From Gnetum montanum (lineage: Eukaryota; Streptophyta; Gnetopsida; Gnetales; Gnetaceae), in NCBI GenBank assembly GCA_015680685.1, contig MNCI01002653.1, positions 46,614 through 110,613 on the forward strand: a stretch of 64,000 bases of DNA, given 5' to 3'. Shown here piece by piece: positions 42,919-56,600 of the stretch. Each line of letters opens with the position of its first letter. Position 1 is the stretch's first letter. The notes below the pieces were generated by a model, which saw nothing but the letters and a program-made list of their open reading frames with translations, did not search any database and was not told where the DNA came from. The position numbers were made by a program, and so were the translations under genes.

Positions 42919-44850
42919 AACATGGCTTATTCTCACAAAAATTAATCTCCACCAAACATAGGAGAATCCAACTAATGATAGGGGACACCAAAGAAGCCTC
43001 AACAACTTAGAGTTATCTATGCCCGTCTAAATTCTTATAATCTAGATTCTACTTTCATCCTTCATTAAGATGAGCAGATGTACTAGAGGGACATGGAAGG
43101 AAACATTATTTTGCCTCTTGATCAATCCATTCCTACCATGTTAATGATCAATCTAATCAAATTTGGCTTCACAACAATCAACATAGAATATGAGCTCTTA
43201 AACCACACCTACAGGGACTATCATCCTACAAATGTCTAGTGTAACAAAGATCGGCACATGGAAGCATGTTATGAGGCCTCTAAGGAAAAAAGGGTCCTCA
43301 CATCATTATTCTTACGATAACATAAAGAGGATGAAGATTTCTTTTCTAGCCAATCCCAATATATAGATTCTCCTTCTTTCTTTGAGGAGGACATCCTTCA
43401 CGAACAATTACAGTCAACCATGAAAAACTTTGGTGATGGAAAGATATGGTCTCAAGACAATGGAGCCTTAAAGGATAGAAATCCTAGTCATTCATCTAAA
43501 GGTAAGGAGAATGATGAGGATTAGAAAAAAGATAAATAGAAGGATTAGTGTAGGGACCAAAGGAGAAGTACTAGCAAGAACAGTTCACCTAGCTTTCCTT
43601 CTTTACCCTCATCATTCACTTCATCATCCAACTCTAATAAAAGGAGCTAGGGCCAAGAAAAAATAAGGAGTAGTCAAGACTAGGATGAAGATGAATGGTG
43701 GGATATAGATGAAAGGAAATGTTGTTGAGATGATCAAGACCAAAGGTAGAGACAACCATAAGAAGACTCATTATAGGTGTCATAGCCGTGAAAGGGGCCA
43801 CCATGAATGAAATGACTATGATGAGACTCTACTAGCTACTAGAAATATGATTAATATTTCAAAGGTAGTGATAATTCTCACAAGACATCAAAGAAATAGA
43901 AAGATTAAGAGGCTAGATATGAATAATATTCCCACGTTTGAAGGGGAATATCATGCAAATCCAAAAAATCATCTACAAGCATTTCATGATGCATGTGCCT
44001 TGTAGAACATAGAAAATGAATGGAAAAAGCTTAAATTGTTCACAAGGACACTCATCAAAGAAGAAAAATGTTGGTAATGGTTCTTGGAACTAGAATCTAT
44101 TTTCCAATGAAGTACCATATTGGAGCTATTTAATGACAAATACTAAATGTACTCCAAAGTGTCTAACATGCAGAGGCAGCTCCAAGGATGGAAATAGTGA
44201 AATTGTGAGTCCTTAGATGTGGCCTTGTGTAGATGCTACTCTCTTTTGTATCGATTCCCAAGCCATGAATACTCTCAAAGGGAACAACTTTGCCATATCA
44301 TAGATGGACTTCTGAAAAAGGCAAGGGAAATCCTTGGGGTTTATACCTAAGGAAGACTCTCTAAAATGTAGGTCCATCATATTCAAAGGTTGATAGAGTA
44401 GGTGGAAAAAGAAGAAGGATGGCTAAAGAAACATGAAAGTACAAAGAAGTATAACAAAAACCCCTCCATTCACAAATGGAAGGTGTGTTTCTATGATTCA
44501 AAGGAGGAAGCACCTCTTGAGGAAGTGGTGCAGAGGAAGACTTTGTCAATACAAAAATATTTCAATAGGATATCAACTGAGATTGATAAAATATGGGACT
44601 CCTTGGATGAGAATTTTTAAATATCTCTTAAAATTACAGAAGAAAAAGTGAAGAAAGGGAGTAGTGGTCAAGATAGAAGAAGAAAAAATGATGTAGAAAA
44701 AGGTTACTATCAGCAAAAGGGTAAGGATGGAATGGTTAAAGAGGTTTGAGATTCTAAAATAGATGATGACAAATGTGGTATCTATTAATATGAACATCCT
44801 AAGGGAGTATGGGGTATGTGCATTAAATTCCAAATTTGCAAAATGGTAAA
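42919..44850 (+). pseudogene. gag of element F
   Basis: Degenerate. The ATG at 42919 opens MAYSHKN and stops. The capsid region (43900-44400) aligns with E 52180-52680, and the RHMEACYEASK stretch aligns with G. The piece at 44402-44651 is open and Lys/Glu-rich (KEEAPLEEVVQRKTLSIQK), matching E 52780-52880. The zinc knuckle near 44770 has lost two Cys (CGIY...HPKGVW). Many stops, mostly TAG. Confidence 0.7.
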
Positions 44851-45299
44851 CACCTAGACAATTGCCTTACCTACAAGGCAACTATAGGTAGTAGTTCCAC
44901 AAATCAATGTATTATCTAAGTGGAGTACCTCCTCAACCTCAAAAGTAATACTAGCAAGTGGAGTATCCTTATAGGTAGCCAAATCCTTATGTATATTATG
45001 TTCAACAGTCTATATTCCATCATGACTCATCTAGCCACACCTCCTTCTCTCACCACTACTACCCTTTAGAATATTATAGAGCATCTTCTCCAAGGGGGAG
45101 TCTCCATTTCATTTTCCTCCTCCATTTCTCTTTAGCAGTCCTTGCACCATCAACTACCATACCCTTACAACTTGCTCCATCTTTTGCAAGGGAAAATTCT
45201 ACCATAGCCATAGCAATGATACATTGTGAGGGTAGTAAACTTACAACTAGATATTCATCCAAGTGGTTCTAAATAGAAACCTTATAAGAGATCACTTTT

Positions 45300-48200
45300 C
45301 AAAATGAAAAATCCCACAAAACCCTTATAGACACCTATGGCTCTAAAAGTACTCTCAAGCCACCTTCAAACAAAAATCCCTCCAATGGGTACATTGTTAT
45401 ATTAGTTCATGTGGTAATTGATTGGATAAAGGCTAGCCACATTTTTGGAAAGTGATCTAATTTTGGAAGTCCTCTTATCTATTTACAGATTATAGGGAAT
45501 GATCCATGTAAGGCTCTATTGTATTTAGGTTCTAGGGTGAACTTAATCTCCCAAAAAATGTACAAGATCTGTAACATGCCTCCTCTCCAAAAGAGAAATA
45601 TTAGACTAGCACTTGGAGATCAGCCCATCACTATTCCTTTGGTACTAGCGGAGAACATTGTGATCACCATCTATGAGTGGTCCTATCCTACATATTTTCT
45701 TGTAATCCATGTGAATAACTATAATGGGAACTTCCCTATCATTATGGAAAGGGCTTGGCTAAGTAACATAGATGCCAAGATGAGGATTAGAAACCTTTCC
45801 TTAGAAATCTTTAAGGAAAATGAATTTGGCAAATGAAGAAGAAGAGAGTTTTATGCATTGCATATAGCAAGATAGGTTGCCATTGTGTCTACAAAATATG
45901 GACATTAAGGGGTACATCTATCGAAGCATGTAACCATTGTGCTAAAATAGTAGTCATTCAAAAGTTCTTATATGCAACAACCACAAAATAGAAAGGTGCC
46001 CAGTGGCTAACATGAGAAAATCAAGCTAAATCCATAATATGCATGGAACCATTGGAGAGCCTCACAAGCAGCTAAATTGAAAATATGAATGAAATGGATG
46101 ATAGTGAACTCTTCCACACATAGAACGAAATGGATTGGAGAGAGTTGGAAATTCTAGATCACTTCAAGAAGAAGCCCCTTAAACTGAAAAATTTATTCAA
46201 AACTTTAGAATATGCTTTCCTTGATAATGATAAGCCAGTAATCATTAATGCTAACCTTGCTAAAGATCAGAAAAAGAAACTATTGAAAGTAGTGAACAAG
46301 TGATCAACATTTTTTACCTGGTCATATCATGAACTAACAAGGATAGATCCATGGATATGCTAGCACCACATCTATATTGACTCTTCCATTAAGCCAAAGA
46401 GGCAATTGCAGAGAAAAATTAAACCTAAAAATTAAACAAGTTATCAAGTAAGAAGTAGAATAACTTCTTAGATCAAGTTCATATATTTGATTGCAGATAG
46501 CAAATGGGTTAGCCCACTCATGATTGTACCTAAGAAAGGAAAGAAGCAGAGGGTCTACATAGATTTTAGACTATTGAACATGACAACCTTGAAAGATCAT
46601 TTTCTGTTATCATTTGTTGACCAAGTGTTGATCACCATTGCAAGATATTGCTACTACATCTTTCTAGATGGTTACAATGACTATAACTTGGATGTAGATT
46701 GCACTAGAAGATGGGGCTAAAACAATGTTCATAAGTTCCTATGAGAATTTTGCATATAGAAAGATGTATTTTGGCTTGTGTAATGCTCCTACTACTTCTC
46801 AAAACTTGGTGCTTAGCATCATCCAACAATAGATTGGTAGTGTGGTAGAAGTCTTCGTGAATGACTTCACTACCTATCCTATCACATTTGAGCAAGCCTT
46901 GAACTATCTTGAGTAAGTTCTTCAACAATGCAAGGAGACTAATCTAAAGCTCAACTAGTAGAAAAGCCACATGATGATCCAAGAAGACATTGTTTTAGAG
47001 TACCAAATTTTAGAAAAAGGATTTGAGGTGGACCTATAAAAGGTATGAGTCATCCAAGGAATTACTAGACAACCTAAAATGGCAAAAGATGTAAGATCAT
47101 TTATTGGCTATACTATTTATTATTGGCATTTCATTGAGAACTTCTCATGAATTACTAAGCTATTAGTATAGTTAACAAAGAAGGATGCATCCTTCAATTG
47201 GACCAAGGAATGTGAGCTAGCATTCCATTAGTTAAAGTAAAAGCTCATGGAAATTCCCATTCTATGTGCTCTATATTAGTCTAGACCCTTCCACATCATG
47301 ATGGATACATCCAATTATGCAATGGATGCTTTGCGTACATAATTGGATGATCAAAAATATTGTTATTGCATGCATTGTGCAAGTAGAAGCATTATGGGGG
47401 CATAGTTGAATTACACCAAAATGGAGAAGGATTTCATGGCAGTAGTGTATGTCTTAGAGAAGTTTAGGCACTATGTGCTTGGATATCAGATTTTTGTTTA
47501 CATTGACCATAGTGCCATAAGGTTCCTAATGAATAAGCCAAGGGTGAGCCCCCGTTTCATATGGTGGCTAGTGATTCTATAGATATTCAATCTTACAATG
47601 GTGGATAGAAAGGGAACTACGAATGTCATTGCTAATCACTTGTCTCGGTTACAATGATAAAGCAAAGAGGATGAGGAACCTTTATTTGATCAATTTCTAG
47701 ATAAAATCCTCTTGCAAAAGCTATTGAAGTTCAAGATCCAGAAGGTTCTAATTAACATAATAAATTATTCTCTTATCTACTCACTTAGGAAACTCCTCAA
47801 GAATGAGACAACAAGAAGAAACAATAGTTTCTTCATCAAGTCAAGCATTACATGGAGATCAAGGGTATCCTTTACAAGGTTTGTATTGATGACTTGGTAT
47901 GATGATGTGTGCTTGATGCTAGTCAACTACAGATTCTCCAAGATGCCCATGAAGGCCATTGCTTAAATCATTATGCAAGAAGAAGGATAGTTGTGAAAAT
48001 CCTCATGGTAGGATACTTTTGGCCAAAAATCTTTAGAGATGCCCATCAGTTTTTCTATTCATGTGAGGGCTACCAAATAGATGGAGAAATAACTATATAA
48101 ATGAAAGGGTTCCAATAGTGGATCCAACCACTATAGCCTTTTGACCTTTAGGATATTGACTTCATGAGGTCCATCAATCCCACCTCCAAAAGGAAGGCAT

Positions 48201-48990
48201 AGATAATAGTATTAGTTGACTACTACATCAAATGAGCCAAACCTACAATCATCATTCATGATTCATCTTCTATTGTAGCATAGTTTGTTCAACAAAGTGT
48301 GGTAAATAGGTTTGGTATGCCTAGGAAAATTATTTTTTATTTTGGAACTCTCTTTATAGGCGCTACTTTTCAAAAGCTAATACAACACCTAGGGGTGCAA
48401 CATAAATTAACAACTTCCTATCACTCCTTCAAGCTAATGGTCAAGCCAAGGTTACTAACAGGAAAATAACTAGGATACTAATATGCACCATTAATAAATA
48501 TAGGAAGGATGAGATCAAAAAACTTAACAATGCTCTATGGGCTTATCAATCAACTTGGAAACTTCCTATTGATTATTCTCCCTGAGTTGGTGCATGGAAA
48601 ACTACCAATACTTTCTATCCAAGTTGAGCTCTATACACTCTCAATGATCTGTGAGCTTGACCTTAATCTAATTCTAGCACAAAAAGAACATATAATGATA
48701 CTAAATGTGCTAGAGAAGAACCAACAAGTATTCCTATCAATGAATGAAGAACATAAGGTACATGTCAAACAATGTCATGATGCATGAATAAGGAGAGTTA
48801 AATTTCAACCTAGTGATTAGGATCTTTATTAAAACTCGATGCATGCACCATAAGGTACAAAGTTTCAAAAGCTATTTGAACAATCTTACATCATTTGTGC
48901 AACTTTTCATTTTGGTGTCATGAAAAGTTACCATCCTTCAAGCCCAGACAAATGACTATTAGTTGACATCCAACAAGTAAAGCCTTTCTT
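45300..48990 (+). pseudogene. pol of element F
   Basis: Protease 45425-45840: ALLYLGSRVNLIS has Tyr at the catalytic Asp position. RT about 46240-47150: VSPLMIVPKKGKKQRVYIDFRLLN is readable at 46505-46580, and the active-site box reads FVND instead of FMDD. RNase H about 47260-47660: HYVLGYQIFVYIDHSAIRFLMN. Integrase about 47950-48960: the HHCC part (HYARRRIVVKILMVGYFWP, then C...C) and the HLGVQHKLTT... C-terminal part are present. Order and spacing match E and G. Stops occur every 20-60 codons, mainly TAG, so it is not translatable. No intact catalytic domain remains. Confidence 0.8.
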
Positions 48991-50289
48991 GGAACCTAGG
49001 ATAATTGGTAGCACTAACACCTCAACAAATGGACAAACATGATTTATATTTCAAATCTCCTCCTTTTACCTTAGTCATAGGGAAAATGGCCACATATATT
49101 AACATTGCTACTACTACTACTGGAAGTTAATTAATGCAATATTTACTATTCTGATTAATTACTAAATGAAAATTTTTATCTCTAGATTATGTCCTCAAAT
49201 TAATAAATTGTTAATTTTTTGGTAATATTAGGCAATAAGTTCACAACATCCACCCATTCCATCAAACTCTATGAGGTTCTATATCATGGAAACATGAGGT
49301 CCTTCCATACTTATAACTTAAAGTAATCAATGAGCTTGTTACTTAACAAACTTGGCATGGACCAAGTAGGAATGGACAAGGATGTGACTTCAAGGGGATT
49401 TGTCATCTTTTATTTTCAACTTTTTCTTGAGTTTCATGATTTTTCTCCATTGTTCTCCTACCACTCCTATTGTTGACCATAATAAGAAGCATATCTTTGG
49501 ATGGTGTGGTTCCGAAGATAAAAAATATGAAAATTTAAAGCACACCCCTTATCCAAAATAATCAGCTACAAGCACTAGTTATGAGGCTAGAAAGACATGT
49601 TATATATGCCTAAAGGTACCCCCTCTAACTAAGACCCTTCCTATCTTCTTGATTATTTTTTCTTCTTCTCTTAGAGTGGTGGTTGCACTTTGGGATTGTT
49701 ATAAACTATTGATGATTGAAGGTTTAGGATATGGCAATGCAAAGTCACTAAACATGGATGGACTTGGTTTTGGTTGAGGTAGGGATGGTATCAAATAATC
49801 TTAAACACATACTTCATAAAGACTTCATGTGACTATGATAAGGATATCTTAACATTCTTTCTTTCTATCATCATCTTATCTCATCATTGATCAATTCACT
49901 ACCTCCTATCATGATCAATTACTATATTTGTTATGGCAATTGGCATAATCATTAGATGATCTCTTCCATGGATTCAAATTTTAACTTCTAGTGACCATCA
50001 ATCATCCTTAATGTCCATGAACTCCTTGTGTTGAAAGCATGTAAGGGCATCATAAGCATAAGCTTGCTTTGGGAAGGATCCACTTGCATGTCCTTTGATC
50101 TTCTTAAGTTAAATTTCCTATCCCTTGGCCATTTCCGTAATCAATCTCATCAACTTTCATTCTAAACATTTAGTTTCTTATTTTGGCACTAACCATTCAT
50201 CCAAATTCAATCTAATCCCCTCTTCCAATGAACTTACAACCCTCTTCTATGTTTTTGTCATGATTCTATGTTTTTATGGCTTCCATTAG
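48991..50289 (+). other. Post-pol noncoding stretch of element F
   Basis: The conserved blocks are at about 49245-49290 (GGCAATAAGTTCA), 49540-49625 (CTACAAGCACTAGTTATGAG, GAAAGACATG) and 50040-50100 (GGGCAT...AAGGATCCACTTGCATG). No ORF. Element E inserts at 50289 (attag), and F resumes at 60159. Confidence 0.65.
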
Positions 50290-51075
50290 TGATGAGCCGC
50301 GATATCGCGTCTGCGATATCACGTGCACAATATCATGGCCTTCCATGTGATGTCACATACACGATATTGTGGCCTGCCTTGTTGCCTATAAATAAGAGGT
50401 AGGCGTACTTGGTTTGCATAGTTAGTGTTAGTCCCTTACCCAAACTCTTACCTTTTCTCCCTCTCAGAGTTAGAATTATTTTTGCGTGCCCGTAGTAGAA
50501 GTCATAAAGTAAATGGATCTTTATTCGAGCATTGTGTACCTAAGCACACCTTGTGTATGAAAATAGAATAATTAACACTAATTACTATTACTTAATTCTT
50601 TCCTTAGTTAATTAATGATTCTCTTTCACCCTACAACTTTCCTAAGTAAGCACACATAGTACGATCGCTTCGAGCATACGTGTAACACTTGGTAACCTAG
50701 TGAAAATTAGCATTTGGTAATCCTAGTAGTGTTGCACTGGTTTAAGATGTGTACAATAAGTGATAATGGATACTAGTGTTAGGATCAGTTAGAGCCTAGT
50801 TAATACGTAGTCAAATTAAATTAGTTACTTAGTTATCTCTCTCCTCCCTTATTAGCAGTAGGACATAAAAACACACAAAAGTATTAAAAACATATGCCTC
50901 AAGTTTACTTAACCATACAATAGTGACATACAAGTAAGCTTGGGAAAACAATGATTGATCAACCCATTCTTGTTCCACAAAGGCACATAAGCACTTAGTC
51001 CTTGGAATTCGACCGAATCATGCGTGGATGCTCATATTCATATGGTTGAGCATAGGGATACCTCACTGCTCATCA
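50290..51075 (+). repeat. 5' LTR of element E (786 bp)
   Basis: It starts TGATGAGCCGCGATATCGCG and ends CTGCTCATCA. U3 has five GATATC-type palindromes (50298-50375), then TATA (cctataaataag, near 50388). Confidence 0.9.
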
Positions 51076-51076
51076 T

Positions 51077-51094
51077 TAGCGCTATTGTTGGGGA
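51077..51094 (+). other. Primer-binding site of element E (tRNA-Asp type)
   Basis: TAGCGCTATTGTTGGGGA has five differences from the tRNA-Asp complement, all C-to-T or G-to-A. Confidence 0.75.
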
Positions 51095-51213
51095 CTTTTT
51101 TGTTTATGTGCTAGCCAAAACATAGGAAATCTTTCACATCATTGGAATGAACCCTTGGGGTTGGTTAAAGAAAAATAATAAATAATAATATATTGCACAC
51201 TAAATAGACAATC

Positions 51214-53300
51214 ATGTCTCCTTCTTCGTATAAAAGTGTTTCACCACCTAGGTCTTATACAAGGAACAATTGGAGGTGTAGTACACATGATAATTCACCA
51301 ATCCCTTAATAGTTTTACATGGTATCTGTTCATCTTAATAGGTATATGCTAAACTTTACCTTTATCCTCCACCAGGATGAACAACTACATTGGCGAGATT
51401 TAGAAGGTAACATAGTGTTACCTCCCAATCGTTTAGTCCAGGGCATGCTTCTTCATGATCTCACATGAATCGACATGTAGCACTTATAGGCAAAGTACAT
51501 TCTGCATGATCATGATTCAAGAGAGTATCAACCCATAAAGGCACAATGTTAAAGGGACTTATAATAAGAGAGACGTCATGAATCCATGAAGGGAAAGTTG
51601 TCGCAGAACATCCCACATGTCCTAAGAGAAAATGAGGGTGGTGAACCTACCTTAGGAAATCACCCACACAATGATGTTCCTCCCATTGAATTTGGTCAAG
51701 GGGTTGTGTATTAGAATCTTTACTCAACTATTCATAGCCCAGATTCTAGTACTGATAGACACAAAGGATCTGAAAAAGGAACACAAACACATGACAAAGA
51801 TGGACATTCTAATCGTAACCACGATTGTGGCCACGACCACTGAAGAGAAGAAAGTAGGCACCAACATGATGAAAGTCCTCCTTCTGCTTCACCTTCATCA
51901 TCTCCTTCACCCTCTCCTTCAGGATCTAGACGTAGTCACAAGGAAAAAGACCATGAGGATAAGGGTAGGAAAAACAGGAGTCGTAGAAAAAATAGTCAAG
52001 AAAGAGAATGAGGGAACTCTAGAAAAACACACCGTGAAAGAAGGGAGAGTAGGGAACAACATAGGAATCATAGACGCCACAGACGGGATGATCACGATGA
52101 ACCCCTACTCACTACTTGAAGTATGCTAGACATAATTGAGGCCGTTAGGATTCCAACAAGGCACCAAAAGGATAGTAGGATCAAGAGATTAGACATGAAC
52201 AATATCCCACGATTTGAAGCAGGATACAACGTGGATCCTCAAAATCATCTACAAGCATTTCATGATGCATGTGACTTACAAAACATAGAAAAAAATGGCA
52301 AAAATTAAAGTTGTTTCCATGGACACTAGTCAAAGAAGTGGGGAGCTAATACCAGTCCTTAGAACTAGAATCCCTTCGTAGGTGGAGTACCATGTTAGAA
52401 TTGTTCAACGATAAGTACCAAACATACTCCTAAGTGTCCAACCTGTAAAAGCAAATCCAAGGATGGAATCAAGAAGGCCATGAACCCTTGGATGTTTCCA
52501 TGGGCCACTATTATGCACTATTACATCATTGTCCTAGCCATGGTTATTTGTAGAGGGATCAACTACACCATCTTGTAGATGGGCTTAAGCATCAAATGCG
52601 AGAACCCTTGGGATGTATGTCCAAGGAAGGCTATCTGAGCTTAGGACCCATCAAATTCAAATATTATTGGAGCAAGTTGCTAAAGAAGAAGGTAAGCTAA
52701 GGAAAAAAGAGAGTGTGTAGGAATATAATAGAGATCCTTCCCTTCGACAAAGGGGAGTAAGATTCTGTGAGGATGAAGAAGAGTCATCACTCGAAGAGAT
52801 GGTGAAAAGGAAAACCTTACCTATCCAAAAATTAGCATTGGAAGTATCGGCAAAGGTAGACCAAATGTGGGATTCCCTAGATGATAGATTTCAAACTATT
52901 TTTAAAATAGTAGAGGAGTCTAGAGATGAAGGTAGTGATCACAAAAAAAGAAAAAAAAAAAGAGAAACTGAACATGCACGTAACAAGGGTAAGGGTAAAG
53001 TTGCCATCATCGAGGAGGTTGTGAATTCAGATACGAACAATGATAGTGGATGTGAGATATGCCAATATGACCATCCTAATGGATGTTGCCCTATAATCCC
53101 AAATCTGCAGGAGTCTAGGTTGTATGTACTCAACCCACAATTAAAAAAAAAGACAAACACCCCGAAGGTTACCTTATCCTCAAGGTAACTCAAGACAATT
53201 CCACCAACCCTTAATGTATTATCCAAGCAAAACTCCACCACAACCGATCGAGTAGTATCAACAATGGTAGTACCCACAATTATGGGGAATGCCACCACCA
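51214..53300 (+). pseudogene. gag of element E
   Basis: The ATG at 51214 (MSPSSYKSVSPPRSYTRNN) matches the gag start of N. A Ser/Arg/Lys-rich part (51830-52090) precedes the capsid domain: LDMNNIPRFEAGYNVDPQNH from 52190, then EHP/LDV and the CX2CX3HX4C zinc knuckle CEICQYDHPNGCC (about 53050-53090). The piece at 52799-53188 is the longest open part (Lys-rich; KRKTLPIQKLALEVSAKVDQM). Stops and shifts separate the pieces. A Gln/Pro/Tyr-rich linker leads to protease. Confidence 0.75.
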
Positions 53301-53699
53301 AGGCAATAGTATCCTTATCGAAAGCCTGACCCATATGGATATTATGTGCAGTAGCCAATCTCTCCACATGACTCTACTGGTCACATTAGTTCTTAACCTC
53401 ACTACCAAGCTTGTGAGTATTATAGGACTCCTTCTCCTAGGGGTGATGTTCCACAAATATGCCATCCTTCTCATCTGGCTACACCTCTTCCACCTTAACT
53501 CCATTACCACCTACTCTAACTATGCAGGGTGAACTCCCTGCCTAGCCGTAGCAATGTAACACCACAAGGGCTATTAACCCTCAACCTATTATTGGTTCTA
53601 ACAACCACATGAAGAAAAGAACTTTCTTTAGAACCAATAGTCCAACTAAGTCCTTGCAACCACAAGTGATTGATTTTTCAACTACCTCTATCACTTGAA

Positions 53700-56600
53700 A
53701 CTTCAAAGCTCCCTTCAACCCAAAAACTACGCTCAATGCATACAGTCATGTAAACTCATGCCATCACCGATTGGATAAAAGCTTATCATATTCCTAGGAA
53801 ATTCTCTAATCCTGGGAGTCCTCTGATATATCTACAAATCACTAGAAATGAGCTGTGCAAAGCTCTTTTGGGTTCAGGTTCTGGTGTCAACTTGATTTCT
53901 CAAGAAATGTACAAGGCCTAGAACCTTCCTCTACTAGAAAAGAGTAACATTCATTTAGAGTTGGTTGACCAGTCCATCACTATCCCATTGGTTCTAGTGG
54001 AGGACATTGTCACCACTATTTGTGGGTGGTCATATCCAGTTGACTTCATAGTGATTCAAGTGAACAATGGTAAGGCGGACTTCCCAATCATAATGGCAAG
54101 TGCATGGCTAAGCACAATTGACACATGCCTAGGAATCCATGATCTTTCTTTGCAAATATCAAAGGAAAATACATTTGAAAATATTGAGAAGAAGAAAGTT
54201 CCATGCATTGCATACAGTGACACAGGGTGTAATTGCGTGTAGAAGTCATGGTTTGTACAACGTTTAACATTGCCTACATGCAATCAGTATGCATAAGTGA
54301 CTGATATACAAAGATGTCTATATACAGTAGCCACAAGATAGGAAGGCACCCAGTGGTGGACAACTAATCAAGAGAGTAGTTCAACTATATGCATGGAACC
54401 AACTAAGGGTTTGACTTGTGCTTATATCAATAGCATAGACACATTAGAGTAAGTCCATCAACAACTTCCAAGTCTTGGCCTTGAAAATATCAACAGGTGG
54501 AAGTTGGAAATCCCTAATAAGTTTAAGCAAGAGCCCCTTGAGCTAAACCATTGCCCATCGGTATGGAATACACGTTTCTTAAAAATGGAAAATTGGTAAT
54601 TATTAACGTGAAGCTTGCTCCTCAACAAAAAGAAAGACTACTAAAAGTGATAAACAAATGGTCAAAAGCCTTTGCTTGGTCATATCCCAAATTAATTGTA
54701 ATAGATCCTAGGATATGCCAACATAGAATTTACACTGATTCCTCCATGAAGCCTCGAATACAACTATAGAGGTGATTGAACAAAGCTGAAGCAAGTAGTT
54801 AGGGAAGAAATTGAACAGCTTCTAAAAGCTGGGTTCATCTACCCCATTGCTAATAGAGAATGGGTTAGGCCCTTAGTTATAGTTCCCAAAAAGGGAGGCA
54901 AATGAAGGGTGTGCATAGATTTCAGGCTACTAAACATGGCAACATTCAAAGACCACTTTTTGTTGCCATTCGTTAACCAAGTCTTAGACACCATCACATG
55001 GCATCGCTACGATAGTTTTCTAGATGGGTACAGTGGGTACAACCAAATACAAATAGCCCCAGAAGACCAAGCTAAGACAACATTCACAAATGCTCTAGGA
55101 ACATTTGCATACAAACATATGTCATTTGGCTTGTCCAATGCCCCTGCAATGTTTCAATGATTAGTTCTAAGCATATTCTAGTAGTAGATAGGAAATGGTA
55201 TGGAGGTCTTCATGGACAACTTCTCCACCTACAGAGCAAACTTTGATCAAGCCTTGAACTAGTTAGAGCAAGTATTAAAATGATGTGTAGAAACCAATTT
55301 AAGGCTCAATTGATAGAAAAAGCCATTTGATGGTCCACGAAGGCATCGTACTAGGGCATAAAATCTCACGAATAGGGATAGAGCTAGACCTTGAAAAGAT
55401 CAAAGTTATCTAAAGAATTACTTGTCAACCAGAAACTATAAAAGATATCTAGTCATTCCTTAGACACACTGGCTACTATAGAAGGTTTATTAAGAACTTT
55501 TCAAAGGTTCCAAAACCATTGGTTGAACTAACAAAAAAGGACGTACCTTTTGAATGGAGCAAGGAATGCAAACTAGCTTTCCAAACTTTAAAATAGAAGT
55601 AGGTAGAAATACCTATTTTACAAGCTCATGATTGGTCCATACCATTCCACATAATGACTAATGCATCCAACTATGCTTTAGGAGCCATACTTACATAGTT
55701 AGATGATCAAAAACATCCTTATTACATCCACTATGCAAGTAGAAGTATTATTGGTGCACAACTTAACTACACTACAATAGAGAACGAATTAATGGTTGTA
55801 GTGTTTGTACTAGAAAAATTTAGGCACTATGTCTTGGGCTATAAGGTATTCATACACACAAATCATACTGCAATAAGGTTCCTAATGAATAAACCAAAAA
55901 TAAGCCCTTGCATCATATGATGGCTTGTAATCTTACAAGAGTTCAATCTTATGATGATCGATCGTAAAGGCACTAAGAACGTAGTTGCTGATCATTTATC
56001 TCAGTTGCAATGGGACAACAAAGAGGATGAGTATCCAATTTCTGATTATTTCCCAGATGAGCTCCTCTTTGCAGGTGTAGTGAATAATTAATTAACCATG
56101 GAGACAAACTGGTATAGTAACATTCTCACCTATCTCCTTACACAACAAAAACCACAAGGGTTTGATGCTAAAAAGAAACAATAGTTTCTTCATTGAGCTA
56201 AGTATTTTATGGAAATCAATGAGCAATTTTTCAAAGTATGTCTTGATGGCTTGGTCTGATGGTGTGTTCCCGATGTAGATCAACTGTAAGTTCTCTAAGA
56301 CACTCATGAGGATCCTTGTGGGGGTCATTATGTTGAGAGATGAATAGCCATTAAGATCTTTCTTGCAGGATATTATTGGCCTACATTGTTTTGAGATGCC
56401 CATCATTTTGTCCAATCTTGTGAGTGCTATCAATGTGATGGGGGGATGACTGCTAGAATGGAGGATCCGCAACAATGAGATCAACCTTTAGAACCCTTCG
56501 ACATTTGGGGAATTGATTTTATGGGGCCGATTACACAAATGTCCAATGGAAAAGATTATATTATTGTTGTTGTTGATTACCTTACAAAATGGGCAGAAGC